Source: an uncultured Erythrobacter sp.
GTDB taxonomy: Bacteria > Pseudomonadota > Alphaproteobacteria > Sphingomonadales > Sphingomonadaceae
DNA length: 64,000 nucleotides
Reading direction: 5' to 3'
Assembly: GCA_913055155.1 (NCBI GenBank)
Contig: CAJXJR010000005.1
Span: 1 to 64,000 of the forward strand
Below are positions 10,825 through 20,515 of this stretch, piece by piece; position 1 is the first letter of the stretch, and each line of letters starts with the position of its first letter. The notes beneath the pieces are model-generated. The model saw only the letters and a list, made by a program, of their open reading frames with translations. It was not told the origin of the DNA and searched no databases. A program made the translations under genes and the position numbers.

Positions 10825-11184
10825 TTAGGCGGGCAGTGCTGCCTTGGCCTGCTTCACGATCGCGCTGAACGCTTCGGCTTCGTTCATGGCCAGGTCGGCC
10901 ATAACCTTGCGGTCCAGTTCGATGCCGGCCAGCTTCACACCGTGCATGAACTGCGAATAGGTGAGCCCTTCGGGACGCACGGCAGCGTTAATGCGCTGGA
11001 TCCACAGGGCGCGGAAGTTGCGCTTTTTCACCTTGCGGTCGCGATAGGCATACTGGCCGGCCTTTTCGACGGCCTGACGGGCGACGCGGATGGTGTTCTT
11101 GCGACGGCCGCGGTAACCCTTGGCCTGGTCGAGAATGCGCTTGTGCTTCTGGCGGGTGGTCACACCACGTTTAATGCGAGGCAT
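10825..11184 (-). CDS. rplT: 50S ribosomal protein L20
   Basis: This is a 119-residue L20, which binds 23S rRNA early in 50S assembly. The basic N-terminal extension ([18 protein letters not shown]) and globular domain ([13 protein letters not shown]) match the family throughout. It follows rpmI by 23 bases. In other bacteria L20 can repress its own operon by binding the mRNA leader; no such structure was demonstrated here. infC, often the first gene of this operon, is absent from this locus. Confidence 0.98.
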   Translation of the reverse strand: MPRIKRGVTTRQKHKRILDQAKGYRGRRKNTIRVARQAVEKAGQYAYRDRKVKKRNFRALWIQRINAAVRPEGLTYSQFMHGVKLAGIELDRKVMADLAMNEAEAFSAIVKQAKAALPA

Positions 11185-11207
11185 ATCTTAGTCTCCTTGA
11201 ACCCGGC

Positions 11208-11411
11208 TCAATCGAGGCCGTAGGGCGCCCACTTCTTCACGGCAGCCTGGTCGGCCTTGGCCAGGACCTTGGTGCCGCGCTGCTGGCGGATATACTTGGC
11301 ATTGTGGCTGATCAGGCGGTGGCGCTTGCCGGCGACACCATGCTTGACCTTGCCGGTGGCGGTGAGCTTGAAGCGCTTCTTCACGCCGCTCTTGGTCTTC
11401 AGCTTGGGCAT
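11208..11411 (-). CDS. rpmI: 50S ribosomal protein L35
   Basis: This 67-residue, very basic L35 ([20 protein letters not shown], then [14 protein letters not shown]) is of normal length. A GGGGAGAAC ribosome-binding region precedes ATG 11411. It heads a two-gene operon with rplT, transcribed from a likely promoter near 11515-11542. Confidence 0.97.
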   Translation of the reverse strand: MPKLKTKSGVKKRFKLTATGKVKHGVAGKRHRLISHNAKYIRQQRGTKVLAKADQAAVKKWAPYGLD

Positions 11412-11514
11412 TTTCGTTCTCCCCTAAAAGGATGTGGGTCAGAAACACGTCCAACCAGCCCTGGCAGCCCTTTCAGCCAGACCGGAAGATGATCACGTGT
11501 CAGTGAAGGGCGCG

Positions 11515-11542
11515 CACATAGCGATTCTGCGGGGGAATGCAA
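11515..11542 (-). promoter_or_regulatory. Probable housekeeping promoter of rpmI-rplT
   Basis: The minus strand shows TTGCAT, a 16-base spacer and TATGTG, followed by a GC-rich discriminator (GCGCCC). Initiation near 11508 would give a leader of roughly 95 bases. A GC-rich discriminator is typical of stringently controlled ribosomal promoters. The -10 match is weak and rests on context. Confidence 0.42.
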
Positions 11543-11689
11543 GCGCGAAGCGGCTAATGTGGAGCACATGGAGCACTGTCCTGAAGCGAAAGGCGAGGGG
11601 CTCTTCGCACGGGAGGCGGAACGGCCTGGAGAGCGGGATCGCAGACATGACCGCTGCCTGCCCTGCGGGGGGACGGGTAGGAAAGCCCG

Positions 11690-12118
11690 TCAGCGCAGGC
11701 CGATCGGCTGGCGACCCGTATCGGCCAGCCACCGGGCGAAACTGCCACAAGTGATCGGCTCGGCTTCTTCAGGCACTTGTCGCGCATAGCAATAGGCCTG
11801 CGCCGCAAGCGTGGAACCATCGGACCGGGTCACGACCAGCGGCAGGCGCCGATATTCGGGGTCGGGTCCATCGAGCGCGTCCTCGAATTCGTCCATGCCG
11901 GCCCAGTCGACACCGCTGGCTTCGTGGACCACGCCGTGCACCTCGCCAGCGTCAGCATCAGGCAACAGGATCGGATACCAGCCGCCATCCTTGCCCTGCA
12001 GCGCATGGAGCGCTCCGCGAACCGTGGCGGGCGCGCCAGGGCCAAGCGGTGCGATCAGTTCCGCCGCGCGTCCGGTAGCGAGTTCACGGATCAACACGCC
12101 GTAGGCAAACAGGTGCAC
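11690..12118 (-). CDS. Gamma-glutamylcyclotransferase (AIG2-like) family protein
   Basis: This 142-residue protein begins VHLFAYGVLIREL, the family's opening strand and glycine-containing loop, and contains GVDWAGMDEFED, where the conserved acidic residue of the family sits. Members release 5-oxoproline from gamma-glutamyl compounds, but many act on other substrates. The start is taken as GTG 12118, directly after the hisN stop (12120), because the frame upstream lies inside hisN and the homologous N terminus begins here; GGGCGGG lies a few bases before it. It is the last gene of the prs-cupin-hisN run. Confidence 0.75.
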   Translation of the reverse strand: MHLFAYGVLIRELATGRAAELIAPLGPGAPATVRGALHALQGKDGGWYPILLPDADAGEVHGVVHEASGVDWAGMDEFEDALDGPDPEYRRLPLVVTRSDGSTLAAQAYCYARQVPEEAEPITCGSFARWLADTGRQPIGLR

Positions 12119-12119
12119 C

Positions 12120-12899
12120 CTAGTGCCCGCCCATCGCTTCGAGCACGTCCTCCAGCCGCGCGGGATCGCCCAGCGCCAGCACGCTACCGTCCGAATCGGC
12201 ATGCAGCGGCTCGCCCGCCCAATCGCACATCATCCCGCCTGCGCCCTCCACGATCGGCACCAGCGCGGCGAAATCGTGCAGCTTCAGGCCCGCCTCGCAC
12301 ACGATATCCAGCTGGCCCGAGGCAAGACAGCCGTAGTTGTAGCAATCACCGCCCATCACCATGCGCTTGTGGTCGGTCTTGGCCGCCAGCATCATGAAGA
12401 TATCGCCTTCGGTCTGGCTGAAGTACTGCGGCCCGGTGGTGGCAAGGCTAGCCGAAGAAAGCTCACGGCAGCGGCGCGTCTGCACCTGCTTGCCGTTGAA
12501 CGTGGTGCCTTGCCCCATCACCCCCAGCCAGCGTTCGGAATTGATCGGCTGGTCGATCATGCCGAGCACGGGAAAGCTTTCCACCACCAGCGCAATCAGC
12601 GTGCCGAAGATCGGTCGTCCGGCGAGGAAGGCGGTGGTGCCGTCGATCGGATCGAGCACCCATTGCCGGCCCGAGACGCCGTCCTTCACCCCGTGTTCCT
12701 CGCCGACAATGCCGTCAGCGGAAAACTCCGCCTCGATCAGGCGGCGCATGGCTTCCTCGGCATTGCGATCGGCAATGGTGACAGGCGTGGCGTCGTCCTT
12801 CGCCTCGCTATCCAGCTCGGCACGGAACAGCGGGATGATTTCCTCGCGCGCAGCGTCAGCCAGGCGGTGGGCAAGGGCGATTTCGCGGTCGAGGTTCAT
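12120..12899 (-). CDS. hisN: Histidinol-phosphatase of the inositol monophosphatase family
   Basis: This 259-residue enzyme has the Mg-dependent IMPase fold. The metal-binding motifs are GEEHG (Glu), DPIDGT and, towards the C terminus, KLHDFAALVPIVEGAGG. The last motif and the length fit HisN, which dephosphorylates L-histidinol phosphate in histidine synthesis, better than SuhB, where the loop usually reads WD. Substrate assignment is from these features only. It overlaps the cupin gene by ATGA (12896-12899) and lies two genes downstream of prs, whose product PRPP starts histidine synthesis. Confidence 0.85.
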   Translation of the reverse strand: MNLDREIALAHRLADAAREEIIPLFRAELDSEAKDDATPVTIADRNAEEAMRRLIEAEFSADGIVGEEHGVKDGVSGRQWVLDPIDGTTAFLAGRPIFGTLIALVVESFPVLGMIDQPINSERWLGVMGQGTTFNGKQVQTRRCRELSSASLATTGPQYFSQTEGDIFMMLAAKTDHKRMVMGGDCYNYGCLASGQLDIVCEAGLKLHDFAALVPIVEGAGGMMCDWAGEPLHADSDGSVLALGDPARLEDVLEAMGGH

Positions 12900-13339
12900 T
12901 CGGGCACGTCCACGTTGACACGCTCCGGATCGCCTTCGTCGTGCACGCGCACCACGATGGCGCGCACCCCGTCCGGTCCGGCGCGGGGCGTGTGAATCGC
13001 CTCACGCGGAATCACCACGGCATCGCCGGGACCAAGCTCGCGTGGCTCCTCGCCGTCGATTTGCAGGATCGCGCTGCCGCCCATGACATAGAGGTATTCC
13101 TCCCACGGGTGGTAATGCGGCGCGCCCACAGCCTCGGGGCCAAGGAACAGGTCGGTGACGATCAGCTCGTGCCCCGGTGCGGCGGCGGTCACTTCGCGGA
13201 AGACCGGGTTCGGCCCAAGCTCCGGCTGGAACATGGCCATTTCGCCATCGCCCTCAATGGCGGCGGGATCGATATCCGGCGCCTGCTGCTGGCACCCGGC
13301 CAGCGCGACGACGGCCAGCAAGGCAGCAGCGGCGCGCAT
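12896..13339 (-). CDS. Cupin-domain lipoprotein
   Basis: This is a 147-residue protein with a lipoprotein signal peptide (lipobox LAGC, Cys19) and one cupin barrel. The metal-binding motif is visible as HYHPWEEYLYVMGG and, after PGDAVVIP, the distal His in AIHTPRA. It should be anchored to a membrane facing the periplasm. Whether it is an enzyme or a ligand sensor cannot be told. It is translationally coupled on both sides: TGATG with prs and ATGA with hisN. Confidence 0.8.
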   Translation of the reverse strand: MRAAAALLAVVALAGCQQQAPDIDPAAIEGDGEMAMFQPELGPNPVFREVTAAAPGHELIVTDLFLGPEAVGAPHYHPWEEYLYVMGGSAILQIDGEEPRELGPGDAVVIPREAIHTPRAGPDGVRAIVVRVHDEGDPERVNVDVPE

Positions 13340-14274
13340 CAATCGAACAGGCTCGAGACCGAGCTTTCGTCGGCGATGCGGCGGATCGCTTCGCCTAGCA
13401 GCGGGGCGATGGGCAGGATGCGGATGCGGTCCGAATCCTTGGCCGCATCGGTCGGCTGGATCGAATCGGAGATCACCAGTTCCTTCAGCGCCGACTTGTT
13501 CACCCGCGCCACCGCGCCGCCCGACAGCACGCCGTGGGTGATATAGGCGGTCACGCTTTTCGCGCCCTGGTCCAGCAGCGCCTGCGCCGCATTGCATAGC
13601 GTGCCGCCCGAATCGACGATGTCGTCGATCAGGATGCAGCAGCGATCCTTCACGTTACCGATGATGTTCATCACCTCGCTTTCGCCGGGGCGATCGCGGC
13701 GCTTGTCGACGATGGCCAGCGGCGCGTTGTCGAGCCGCTTGGCCAGCGCACGGGCGCGCACCACGCCGCCCACGTCGGGGGAGACGACCATCAGGTCCTT
13801 GTCGCCATACCGCGCCTGGATATCGGCGGCCATCGTCGGCGCGGCATAGAGGTTGTCGGTGGGGATATCGAAGAAGCCCTGGATCTGGCCTGCGTGCAGG
13901 TCCACCGCCAGCACGCGGTCGGCGCCTGCCTCGGTAATCAGGTTGGCCACCAGCTTGGCACTGATCGGCGTGCGCGGGCCGGGCTTCCGGTCCTGCCGGG
14001 CATAGCCGAAATAGGGCACCACGGCGGTGATGCGCTTGGCCGAGGCCCGGCGCAGCGCATCGATACCGATCAGCAGTTCCATCAGGTTGTCATTGGCCGG
14101 GAAGCTGGTCGACTGGACGATGAACACGTCCTCGCCGCGCACGTTCTCGTGAATCTCGATGAACACCTCTTCGTCGGCAAAACGGCGCACGCTGGCATCG
14201 GTCAGCGGGACTTCGAGGTAACCGGCAATGGCGCGGGCGAGCGGCAGGTTGGAATTGCCGGACATGATTTTCAT
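13339..14274 (-). CDS. prs: Ribose-phosphate pyrophosphokinase
   Basis: PRPP synthetase makes the activated ribose used for nucleotides, histidine and NAD. The 311-residue protein opens [13 protein letters not shown] and shows the ATP-binding flexible loop region [13 protein letters not shown] and the PRPP-binding loop [11 protein letters not shown]. Length and motifs fit the class I enzyme regulated by phosphate and ADP. It is first in a tightly overlapping run (prs, cupin, hisN, gamma-glutamylcyclotransferase-like). Confidence 0.97.
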   Translation of the reverse strand: MKIMSGNSNLPLARAIAGYLEVPLTDASVRRFADEEVFIEIHENVRGEDVFIVQSTSFPANDNLMELLIGIDALRRASAKRITAVVPYFGYARQDRKPGPRTPISAKLVANLITEAGADRVLAVDLHAGQIQGFFDIPTDNLYAAPTMAADIQARYGDKDLMVVSPDVGGVVRARALAKRLDNAPLAIVDKRRDRPGESEVMNIIGNVKDRCCILIDDIVDSGGTLCNAAQALLDQGAKSVTAYITHGVLSGGAVARVNKSALKELVISDSIQPTDAAKDSDRIRILPIAPLLGEAIRRIADESSVSSLFD

Positions 14275-14379
14275 GGGTGCGAATCCCTGTCAGGTGCTGG
14301 TGGCTCCGCCCTAGCCGAGCGTCATGGAATTGCAACGGAGGGCGGGGTGGTTGTCGTCAGGCTGGCAAACGCAGGTCGT

Positions 14380-15537
14380 TCAATCCCGCGCCTCCACCCG
14401 CGTTCCATCCGCCAGCGCACCGCCGGGGTTGAGGATGACGGTATCGCCCTCTTCCAGCCCGGCCAGGACTTCGGCATGTTCGTCGTTCAGGTGGCCAAGC
14501 GTCACCTCCCGCTCGACCGCGCGCCCGGCTTCGATCACGAAGACGCGCCAGTCGCCACCGGCACTGCGGAACAGTGCCCCGATGGGTACCCTGAGCGCGT
14601 CGTCGCTGTTCCACAGGACGAAGGTCGCATCGACCTGGTAGCCATGCCCCAGCCGCGCGAGCTCGGCTGCCTGTTCGGGATCGAAGCCGACGATCACGTT
14701 GACCCGCTGCTCCTCGATCCCGAGTGCGGAAACCTTGAGCCTGCCGAACGGCTCCACCTGCGTCACGTGGCCGGTGATCGTCGCATCCCCGCCCCATTGC
14801 GTTATCAGGACCCGGTCGCCCACGCTGACTCGCGCCGCTTCGCGGGAAATCAGGTCCACCACCGCTTCGATCCGCCGTGGGTCGCCGATGGTCATCAACT
14901 GGGTGCCCTGCGCGATCACGCCCTCGCTCTCGGTAATCACCGACATCACCGACCCGCTGGTGGGTGCGCGGACGGCGACCGGGGTCCCCGCGCCGGCACC
15001 GGCAGGCTGGCCAAGCAGGGCCTCGATGCGTCGCCCTTCGGCCCTTGCCTGGTCGAGCTGGGCGCGGCCATTGGCAACGCGCGTGCGCGCCGCCTCCAGC
15101 TGGGCACGGGCCAGGAAACCGCGCCCGGCCAGCTCTTCTGCACGGGCAAGGTCGCGTTCCGCCTGTTCGACCGAGGCCCTCGCACCGCTCTCGCTGGCGC
15201 GTGCCGCAGCCAGCGCCGCGCGCAGTTCGCGCTCGCTGCGCGGATCGAGCGGGGTGGCGGGAACCCCGGTCATCCGGGTAATCAGGTCGCCGCGCGCCAC
15301 CGCGTCACCGGCCTCCAGCTCGATCCGGGCAAGGTACCCCGTCACCGGCGCCGAGACGACGTAGTACTCTTCCGCCCGCGTCACGCCGTCATCGGTAATG
15401 CCCACGGCCATCGGGCCGCGGGTTACCTCGCCGGTATCGACCGGCAGGTTTTCCGGCCAGAAGGCGAACAGCAGGCCTGCCGCCAGCAGCAGCGCGACCA
15501 GCAGGGCCCAACGCCAGCGTTTGACCAGCGCCGCCAT
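14380..15537 (-). CDS. HlyD-family periplasmic adaptor of an ABC exporter
   Basis: This 385-residue protein has one N-terminal membrane anchor (about residues 9-29), a first lipoyl half (VVSAPVTGYLARIELEAGD), a long Ala/Glu/Arg-rich coiled-coil hairpin (about residues 95-170), the second lipoyl half (VRAPTSGSVMSV), a beta-barrel and a C-terminal membrane-proximal domain. It should link the inner-membrane permease to an outer-membrane channel. It is the third gene of ATPase-permease-adaptor, coupled to the permease by TGATG at 15537. No TolC-type partner is in the window, and the cargo is unknown. Confidence 0.85.
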   Translation of the reverse strand: MAALVKRWRWALLVALLLAAGLLFAFWPENLPVDTGEVTRGPMAVGITDDGVTRAEEYYVVSAPVTGYLARIELEAGDAVARGDLITRMTGVPATPLDPRSERELRAALAAARASESGARASVEQAERDLARAEELAGRGFLARAQLEAARTRVANGRAQLDQARAEGRRIEALLGQPAGAGAGTPVAVRAPTSGSVMSVITESEGVIAQGTQLMTIGDPRRIEAVVDLISREAARVSVGDRVLITQWGGDATITGHVTQVEPFGRLKVSALGIEEQRVNVIVGFDPEQAAELARLGHGYQVDATFVLWNSDDALRVPIGALFRSAGGDWRVFVIEAGRAVEREVTLGHLNDEHAEVLAGLEEGDTVILNPGGALADGTRVEARD

Positions 15538-17900
15538 CAATCGTGCGCCTTCAGCACGCGCACCATGTCCAACCGCGCCACCCGCATGGCAACGCCGATT
15601 GCAGTGAGGGAAGCGGCGCCCAGCACCACCAGGCTGGCAACGCCGTAGGTGGCACGCGAGGGTGCGAAGGGAAGGCGAAACAGGTCCGAGGCGAACATCG
15701 CGGTCATGAACTGGGCCAACCAGTAGCCGAGGATGCACCCGACAGGAACCGCGACGACCACCAGCAGTGCCAGCTCGCCCAGCAGGACAATGCCGACCTC
15801 GCTGCGAAAATAGCCGAGCACGCGCAGCGTCGCGAGTTCGTGGGCGCGTTCGGAAAACAGGATCCGGGCGCTGTTGTAGACCACGCCGACGGAAATCGCC
15901 GAAGCGAAGGCGATGTAGAAGAACAGCATGGTGTTGATGTTATCGTCGATCAATTCTTCGAACCGCTCCATCGAGGCATCGCGCTCTGTTACGCCAAGCA
16001 CGCCCGGCATGTCTTTGAGCTGGGTCAGAATAGAGGCCCGTTCGGCCGGATCGACCCGCAGCAGTGCCGCCCCCACCGGCGAGGCGTCCCGCGTGAGGCG
16101 TTCGACCACGCCTTGCGTGGCATAGGCGCGCTCGCCGACGAACTCGTCGACCACGCCGGCAACGGTCATGTCCAGCTCGGTCTGCCGCCCGCCCAGCAGT
16201 TCGACATGGACGGTATCGCCGGCAGACAGGCCGAGCTTGTCGGCCAGGCGCCGGCTGAGCATCAGGCCTGCAGGCGGCAGGCCCAGTTCGTTGCCATCGG
16301 CATCGATGCGCGCGGAGAGCATCCCGTCCTCGGCGGTGCTTTCGATCGCCGTGCGTTCGGTGTGGTTGGTGAAGCTCAGCTTCACCGGCACGGCGCGCAC
16401 CGCCTCTGCCCGCAACACGCCGGGTATCTGCTCCAGCTCGAACAACACGTCCTCGTTGCGCGGCTCGACAAAGGTCACGGTCATGTCCTGCCGCTGGGCG
16501 CGCAGGAAATAGGAATCGAGCATGGTACGGCTGGAATCGAGGAATTGCAGCGTGGCAAACAGCAGCGCAATCGAAAGCGAGACGCCCAGCACGGTGATCG
16601 CCGAGCGAATGGGCCAGCGGGCAATGTGCCGGGCGATCATGTGCCCGGTGGCGCTGAAGCCTCCCCAGGTGCCGAACCGTTCCAGCATGCCGGCGCGATA
16701 GACCGGCGGTGGCGGGGGCGACATCGCGACGGCAGGGTTCAGCCGGACCGCGGTCCGCATGCCGCCCATGGCGCCCAGCGCTGCCGCCCCGAAGGACAGC
16801 AGCGCCGCCCCCAGGAAAACGCTGCCGGAAACGCGGTATTCGAGGAACGGAAAGCGGAAGAACTCGAGATAGAGCTCGGTCATCGCCCGTCCCATCCAGA
16901 TGCCCGCCAGCGCCCCGCCCAGCGTTGCCAGCCCGGCGACCACCAGCGAGAATTTCAGGTAATGCGCGGCAATGGCCCAGTCGGAATAGCCAAAGGCCTT
17001 CAGCAACCCGATCTGCGTGCGTTCGGTGCGGATCAGCCGCCCCAGCACGATGTAGACGAGGAATGTCGCCACGATCAGGAACACCGGCGGGATGACCTGC
17101 GTCATCGCATCGAGCTGCGCCATCTCGTTGGCAACGAAGGCGTGCGAGACATGGTCCGCCCGGCCATAGGCGCCGGCACCGCCATAGGGTGCAACGATAT
17201 TGTCCACCTTGCGGATCACCTCCGCTTCCGAAGCTCCGCGCTGCAATGTCAGCGAAAGCGAATTGATCGCCTCCTTGCGGTCCGTCGCCGCTTCCAGTGC
17301 CTCCTCGCCCATCCAGAAGATGCCTAAGCGCGTGTTGTCGGGCACAAGGTCGCCCGGCGCCAGCGAATAGATGAAGTCCGGCGCCAGCCCGATCCCGACG
17401 ATGCGCAGCGGCTGGCGGCTGCCGTAGATCAGCGCGGCAACATCGTCGCCGATGCCCAGCGCGTTGGCCTGGGCAAAGGCTTCGTCCACCACCACTTCCT
17501 GTGGCGCACCGGCACGCGGCAAGCGCCCCTCGCGCAGGGTGATGAGGTTGAGACGGTTGTAGCCGTGCTCGTCGACCGAGTTGATCAGGGCCCGCACCGG
17601 GATGATCCGCCCCGGCATGTCGAGCGAGGCATATTGCTGGATACGCCCCTCGACTTGCCCGACACCTTCGATGGCGGCGATCCGGTCCACCACGCTGCGC
17701 GGCGCGCGCGTCATTTCCACGAAGACATCGGCGAAATTGTTGCGCGAGTAGTAGGCGTCGCGCGTCTCCGCCAGCGAGCGGCTCACGCCCATCGACAGCA
17801 CGAAGGTGGAGGTGGCCGCAGCCAGCACCAGCGCGATTGCCAGCGCCTGCCCGCGCAAGCGCCACAGGTCGCGCAAAAGCTTGAGGTCGAGCGCCCTCAC
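15537..17900 (-). CDS. FtsX-like ABC transporter permease
   Basis: This 787-residue permease has the duplicated FtsX layout: an N-terminal membrane segment, a large periplasmic domain (about residues 45-255), three membrane segments (about 260-380), a fourth near 430, a second periplasmic domain (450-660) and three final membrane segments. Such permeases work mechanically, exporting or extracting lipids, peptides or siderophores instead of importing. It starts at GTG 17900, overlapping the ATPase stop (GTGA). The three genes are strictly coupled and form one exporter. Confidence 0.88.
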   Translation of the reverse strand: MRALDLKLLRDLWRLRGQALAIALVLAAATSTFVLSMGVSRSLAETRDAYYSRNNFADVFVEMTRAPRSVVDRIAAIEGVGQVEGRIQQYASLDMPGRIIPVRALINSVDEHGYNRLNLITLREGRLPRAGAPQEVVVDEAFAQANALGIGDDVAALIYGSRQPLRIVGIGLAPDFIYSLAPGDLVPDNTRLGIFWMGEEALEAATDRKEAINSLSLTLQRGASEAEVIRKVDNIVAPYGGAGAYGRADHVSHAFVANEMAQLDAMTQVIPPVFLIVATFLVYIVLGRLIRTERTQIGLLKAFGYSDWAIAAHYLKFSLVVAGLATLGGALAGIWMGRAMTELYLEFFRFPFLEYRVSGSVFLGAALLSFGAAALGAMGGMRTAVRLNPAVAMSPPPPPVYRAGMLERFGTWGGFSATGHMIARHIARWPIRSAITVLGVSLSIALLFATLQFLDSSRTMLDSYFLRAQRQDMTVTFVEPRNEDVLFELEQIPGVLRAEAVRAVPVKLSFTNHTERTAIESTAEDGMLSARIDADGNELGLPPAGLMLSRRLADKLGLSAGDTVHVELLGGRQTELDMTVAGVVDEFVGERAYATQGVVERLTRDASPVGAALLRVDPAERASILTQLKDMPGVLGVTERDASMERFEELIDDNINTMLFFYIAFASAISVGVVYNSARILFSERAHELATLRVLGYFRSEVGIVLLGELALLVVVAVPVGCILGYWLAQFMTAMFASDLFRLPFAPSRATYGVASLVVLGAASLTAIGVAMRVARLDMVRVLKAHD

Positions 17901-18607
17901 CAGCTGATTTCCGCAGGGTCGATCGGGCTTTCATTGATCTCCACGCTGGCGATGCGCCCGTCGAGGAAGTTCAGCACGCGGTGCGCCATCGCCGCGATGC
18001 CGACATTATGCGTGATGATGACAACGGTGGTGCCAAGTTCGCGGTTGGCCAGCGCCAGCGTTTCCAGCACGCGCGCGCCGGTCTTGCTGTCCAGCGCGCC
18101 TGTCGGCTCGTCGCACAGCAGCACGCCGGGCTGCTTGGCAACTGCCCGGGCAACCGCCACCCGCTGCTGTTCGCCGCCCGACAGCTGGGCCGGATAGTGA
18201 TCCGCCCGATCCTTCAGACCCACCAGGTTCAGGGCTGCCATGGCGTCCATCGGGTCTTGCGCGATGTCGGTCACCAGCTGCACGTTCTCCTTGGCTGTCA
18301 GGCTGGGGATCAGGTTGTAGAACTGGAAGATGAAGCCGATGTTCGCCCGGCGGAAGCGCGTAAGCTGCCGGTCGTCGAGCGCGACGAGATCGGTATCGTG
18401 ATAGTAGAGTTCGCCGGAGGTTGGCCGGTCCAGGCCGCCGACAATATTGAGAAGGGTCGACTTGCCGCTGCCCGAGGGACCGAGCAGGACGAGCAGTTCT
18501 CCCGATGGAATTTCGAGATCGGCACCGCGCAGGGCGTGAACCTGGGTTTCCCCGGTCTGGTAGATCTTGCTCAGGCCGATACCGTGAAAGGCAAGCTCCT
18601 TCGCCAT
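17897..18607 (-). CDS. ABC exporter ATP-binding protein
   Basis: This 236-residue ATPase is of the LolD/MacB type. Walker [10 protein letters not shown], the Q-loop ([15 protein letters not shown]), signature [14 protein letters not shown], Walker [12 protein letters not shown] and the H-loop ITHN are all present. ATG 18607 ([14 protein letters not shown]) is selected from homology; the frame is open for 76 more codons upstream but that stretch is Arg/Gly/Pro-rich and unlike a protein. It is the first gene of the exporter operon. Confidence 0.92.
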   Translation of the reverse strand: MAKELAFHGIGLSKIYQTGETQVHALRGADLEIPSGELLVLLGPSGSGKSTLLNIVGGLDRPTSGELYYHDTDLVALDDRQLTRFRRANIGFIFQFYNLIPSLTAKENVQLVTDIAQDPMDAMAALNLVGLKDRADHYPAQLSGGEQQRVAVARAVAKQPGVLLCDEPTGALDSKTGARVLETLALANRELGTTVVIITHNVGIAAMAHRVLNFLDGRIASVEINESPIDPAEISW

Positions 18608-18978
18608 CAGCCCTCTCGCGTTTGCCGGCAGCCCGGCAGACCTGCCGCCATGGGCCGCATCATTGCACGGACCGGGCCCCCGCTCAAAGCCGATCGCGGG
18701 GTTGTCTGCGCAGCGGCGCCCGATCGCCACGCTGCCACCCCCCGGCACCGGCCGGGCGATCCATTCGGCGAGATCGGGTCGACCCACCGGGCTGACGACA
18801 TCGGCCTTCCTTTCCAACCGCGGGAACGCGAACACAGGCCTGCAGCATGGACGAACCTCTCCCGGCCTGCCTTGTCACAGGTCAATAGGTCGGCAGCGCG
18901 GCTTCGGGGCGCGCAAAGGCCGTGATCGAACGGGCCCGGGGGTGCGTCGCCTGCCGAATGGGCGATTCCGCCCGGAAG
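18608..18978. other. 371-bp intergenic region between glpX and the exporter operon
   Basis: I see no convincing gene here. On the minus strand there is a TTGACC at 18880-18885 without a good -10 partner, so the exporter promoter is probably in this stretch but is not defined. The glpX stop is followed on the minus strand by a small GGGCG/CGCCC hairpin without a T run, too weak to call a terminator. Confidence 0.5.
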
Positions 18979-19977
18979 CTAGATCCGGTGTTCGCCCTTC
19001 ACCCAGCGCACGGTGCCCGAAGAAGCCCGCATGACCACGCTCTCGGTGGTCATGATCCGCTCGCCGTTGGGGCGGCGGATGCGCTTGACCCCGTCAAGCA
19101 GCGAACCGTCGGTCACGCCGGTGGCGGCGAAGATGCAGTCGCCCCTGGCAAGGTCGTGCAGCTTGTAGATGCGGTCGAGATCCTCGATGCCCCACTTGGC
19201 GGCACGGCGGCGTTCGTCGTCGTTGCGGAACAGCAGGCGGCCGTTGAACTGCCCGCCCACGCAGCGCAGCGCGGCCGCAGCCAGCACGCCTTCGGGCGCG
19301 CCGCCTGATCCCATGTACATGTCGATGGTGGTGTCCTGGTCCGTCGTGGCGATCACGCCCGCCACGTCGCCATCGCCGATCAGCACCACGCCGCAGCCAA
19401 TGCCGCGCAGTTCGGCGATCAGTTCGGCATGGCGCGGACGGTCGAGCACGCAGACGATGATATCCTTGGGCTCCACACCCTTGGCCGCAGCCACGGCCTC
19501 CACATTCTCGGTCGGCGTCCTGGCCAGGTCGATAATGCCTTCGGGATAGCCGGGGCCGACAGCCAGCTTGTCCATGTAGACATCGGGCGCGTTCAGCAGG
19601 CAGCCTTCTTCCGCTGCCGCCAGCACGGCCAGCGCGTTGGGCCCGGCCTTGGCGGTAATGGTGGTGCCTTCCAGCGGGTCCAGCGCGATGTCGATCTTGG
19701 GGCCCGTACCGGGCGCACCGCCCACCTTCTCGCCGATGTAGAGCATCGGCGCTTCGTCGCGTTCGCCTTCGCCGATGACCACGGTGCCATCGATGTCGAG
19801 CGTATCGAAGGCCTTGCGCATGGCTTCCACGGCGGCGTGGTCGGCGGCCTTCTCGTCACCACGCCCGACAAGGTCGGATGCAGCCACGGCAGCCGCTTCG
19901 GTGACGCGCACCAGTTCGAGGACAAGGACCCTGTCGAGGACGCTGCCCGTGGTCTTGGCGGTCTTGGACGAATTCAT
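18979..19977 (-). CDS. glpX: Class II fructose-1,6-bisphosphatase
   Basis: This 332-residue GlpX-type FBPase removes the 1-phosphate of fructose bisphosphate in gluconeogenesis; some members also accept sedoheptulose bisphosphate. Family motifs include GEGERDEAPMLYIGE near residue 70, the metal site DPLEGTT near 100, and YMGSGGAPEGVLAAAALRC. It lies on the hom strand but is separated from hom by an oppositely oriented gene (20030-20515), so it needs its own promoter within the 52-bp divergent gap at 19978-20029. Confidence 0.95.
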   Translation of the reverse strand: MNSSKTAKTTGSVLDRVLVLELVRVTEAAAVAASDLVGRGDEKAADHAAVEAMRKAFDTLDIDGTVVIGEGERDEAPMLYIGEKVGGAPGTGPKIDIALDPLEGTTITAKAGPNALAVLAAAEEGCLLNAPDVYMDKLAVGPGYPEGIIDLARTPTENVEAVAAAKGVEPKDIIVCVLDRPRHAELIAELRGIGCGVVLIGDGDVAGVIATTDQDTTIDMYMGSGGAPEGVLAAAALRCVGGQFNGRLLFRNDDERRRAAKWGIEDLDRIYKLHDLARGDCIFAATGVTDGSLLDGVKRIRRPNGERIMTTESVVMRASSGTVRWVKGEHRI

Positions 19978-20029
19978 AGGTAATTCAGGCTCCGAACTGG
20001 ATGTCGGCTGCCGCGCTTAAGTCGGAGGG

Positions 20030-20515
20030 ATGACATTGTCGAGGCGGCTGGCCGTGTTTTCTGCAACCGTCCTGATGGCATCCGGCGCCGCCGCGCAGGA
20101 TGTCTACGGCCCGACCGACTTCGCCAGCGAAAGTCCGGACGAAGGCCCCGTGCCGCTGGTGGAGCCCGAACCGTGCGAAGAGGAAGTGCGCGAGGACGGT
20201 GCCATCGTGGTATGCCGCGAACTGCCCGAATCGGAGCGCTGGATGTCCCCTTTGCCCAAGCCGGTGGAAGTGTACGTCAACCAGGTGGATGGCCTGCGCC
20301 GCCCGCCCTGCTGGGTGAACGACCCCCGGCCACCGGGCTGCTTTCGCATCGGCTCCGTACCGCCCTATCCGCCGCTGATCGACACCAGCGCCTTCCCCGA
20401 ACCGCTGAGCGCCGAGGAGGCCGCCGCCATCACTGCCGTGGCGCCGGACGAGGAAGGCGAGGCGAATGTGCGGCTGGGCGAACGCGTGACGATCGACCTG
20501 TCGGAAGAAGACTAG
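20030..20515 (+). CDS. Exported protein of unknown function
   Basis: I do not recognise a family. The 161-residue product has a clear Sec signal peptide (about residues 1-22, ending SGAAA-Q), then a very acidic, Pro-rich chain. Two cysteine pairs stand out, CEEEVREDGAIVVC and CWVNDPRPPGC, which in the periplasm could form two disulfides. The first resembles a D-x-IVVC motif I associate with small exported sphingomonad proteins, an inference from memory. The gene is divergent from glpX and its stop overlaps the 3' end of hom by four bases, convergent. The signal peptide and cysteine pattern support a real gene despite the opposite strand to its neighbours. Confidence 0.7.
   Translation: MTLSRRLAVFSATVLMASGAAAQDVYGPTDFASESPDEGPVPLVEPEPCEEEVREDGAIVVCRELPESERWMSPLPKPVEVYVNQVDGLRRPPCWVNDPRPPGCFRIGSVPPYPPLIDTSAFPEPLSAEEAAAITAVAPDEEGEANVRLGERVTIDLSEED

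Noticed and set aside
15543-17327. A 594-codon plus-strand open frame opposite the FtsX permease
   Set aside because: His/Gln/Arg-rich reverse-frame composition, with no start signal or domain. The minus-strand permease is certain.
18960-18978. A GGGCG/CGCCC hairpin after glpX as a terminator
   Set aside because: The stem is only five base pairs and no T run follows it on the minus strand.
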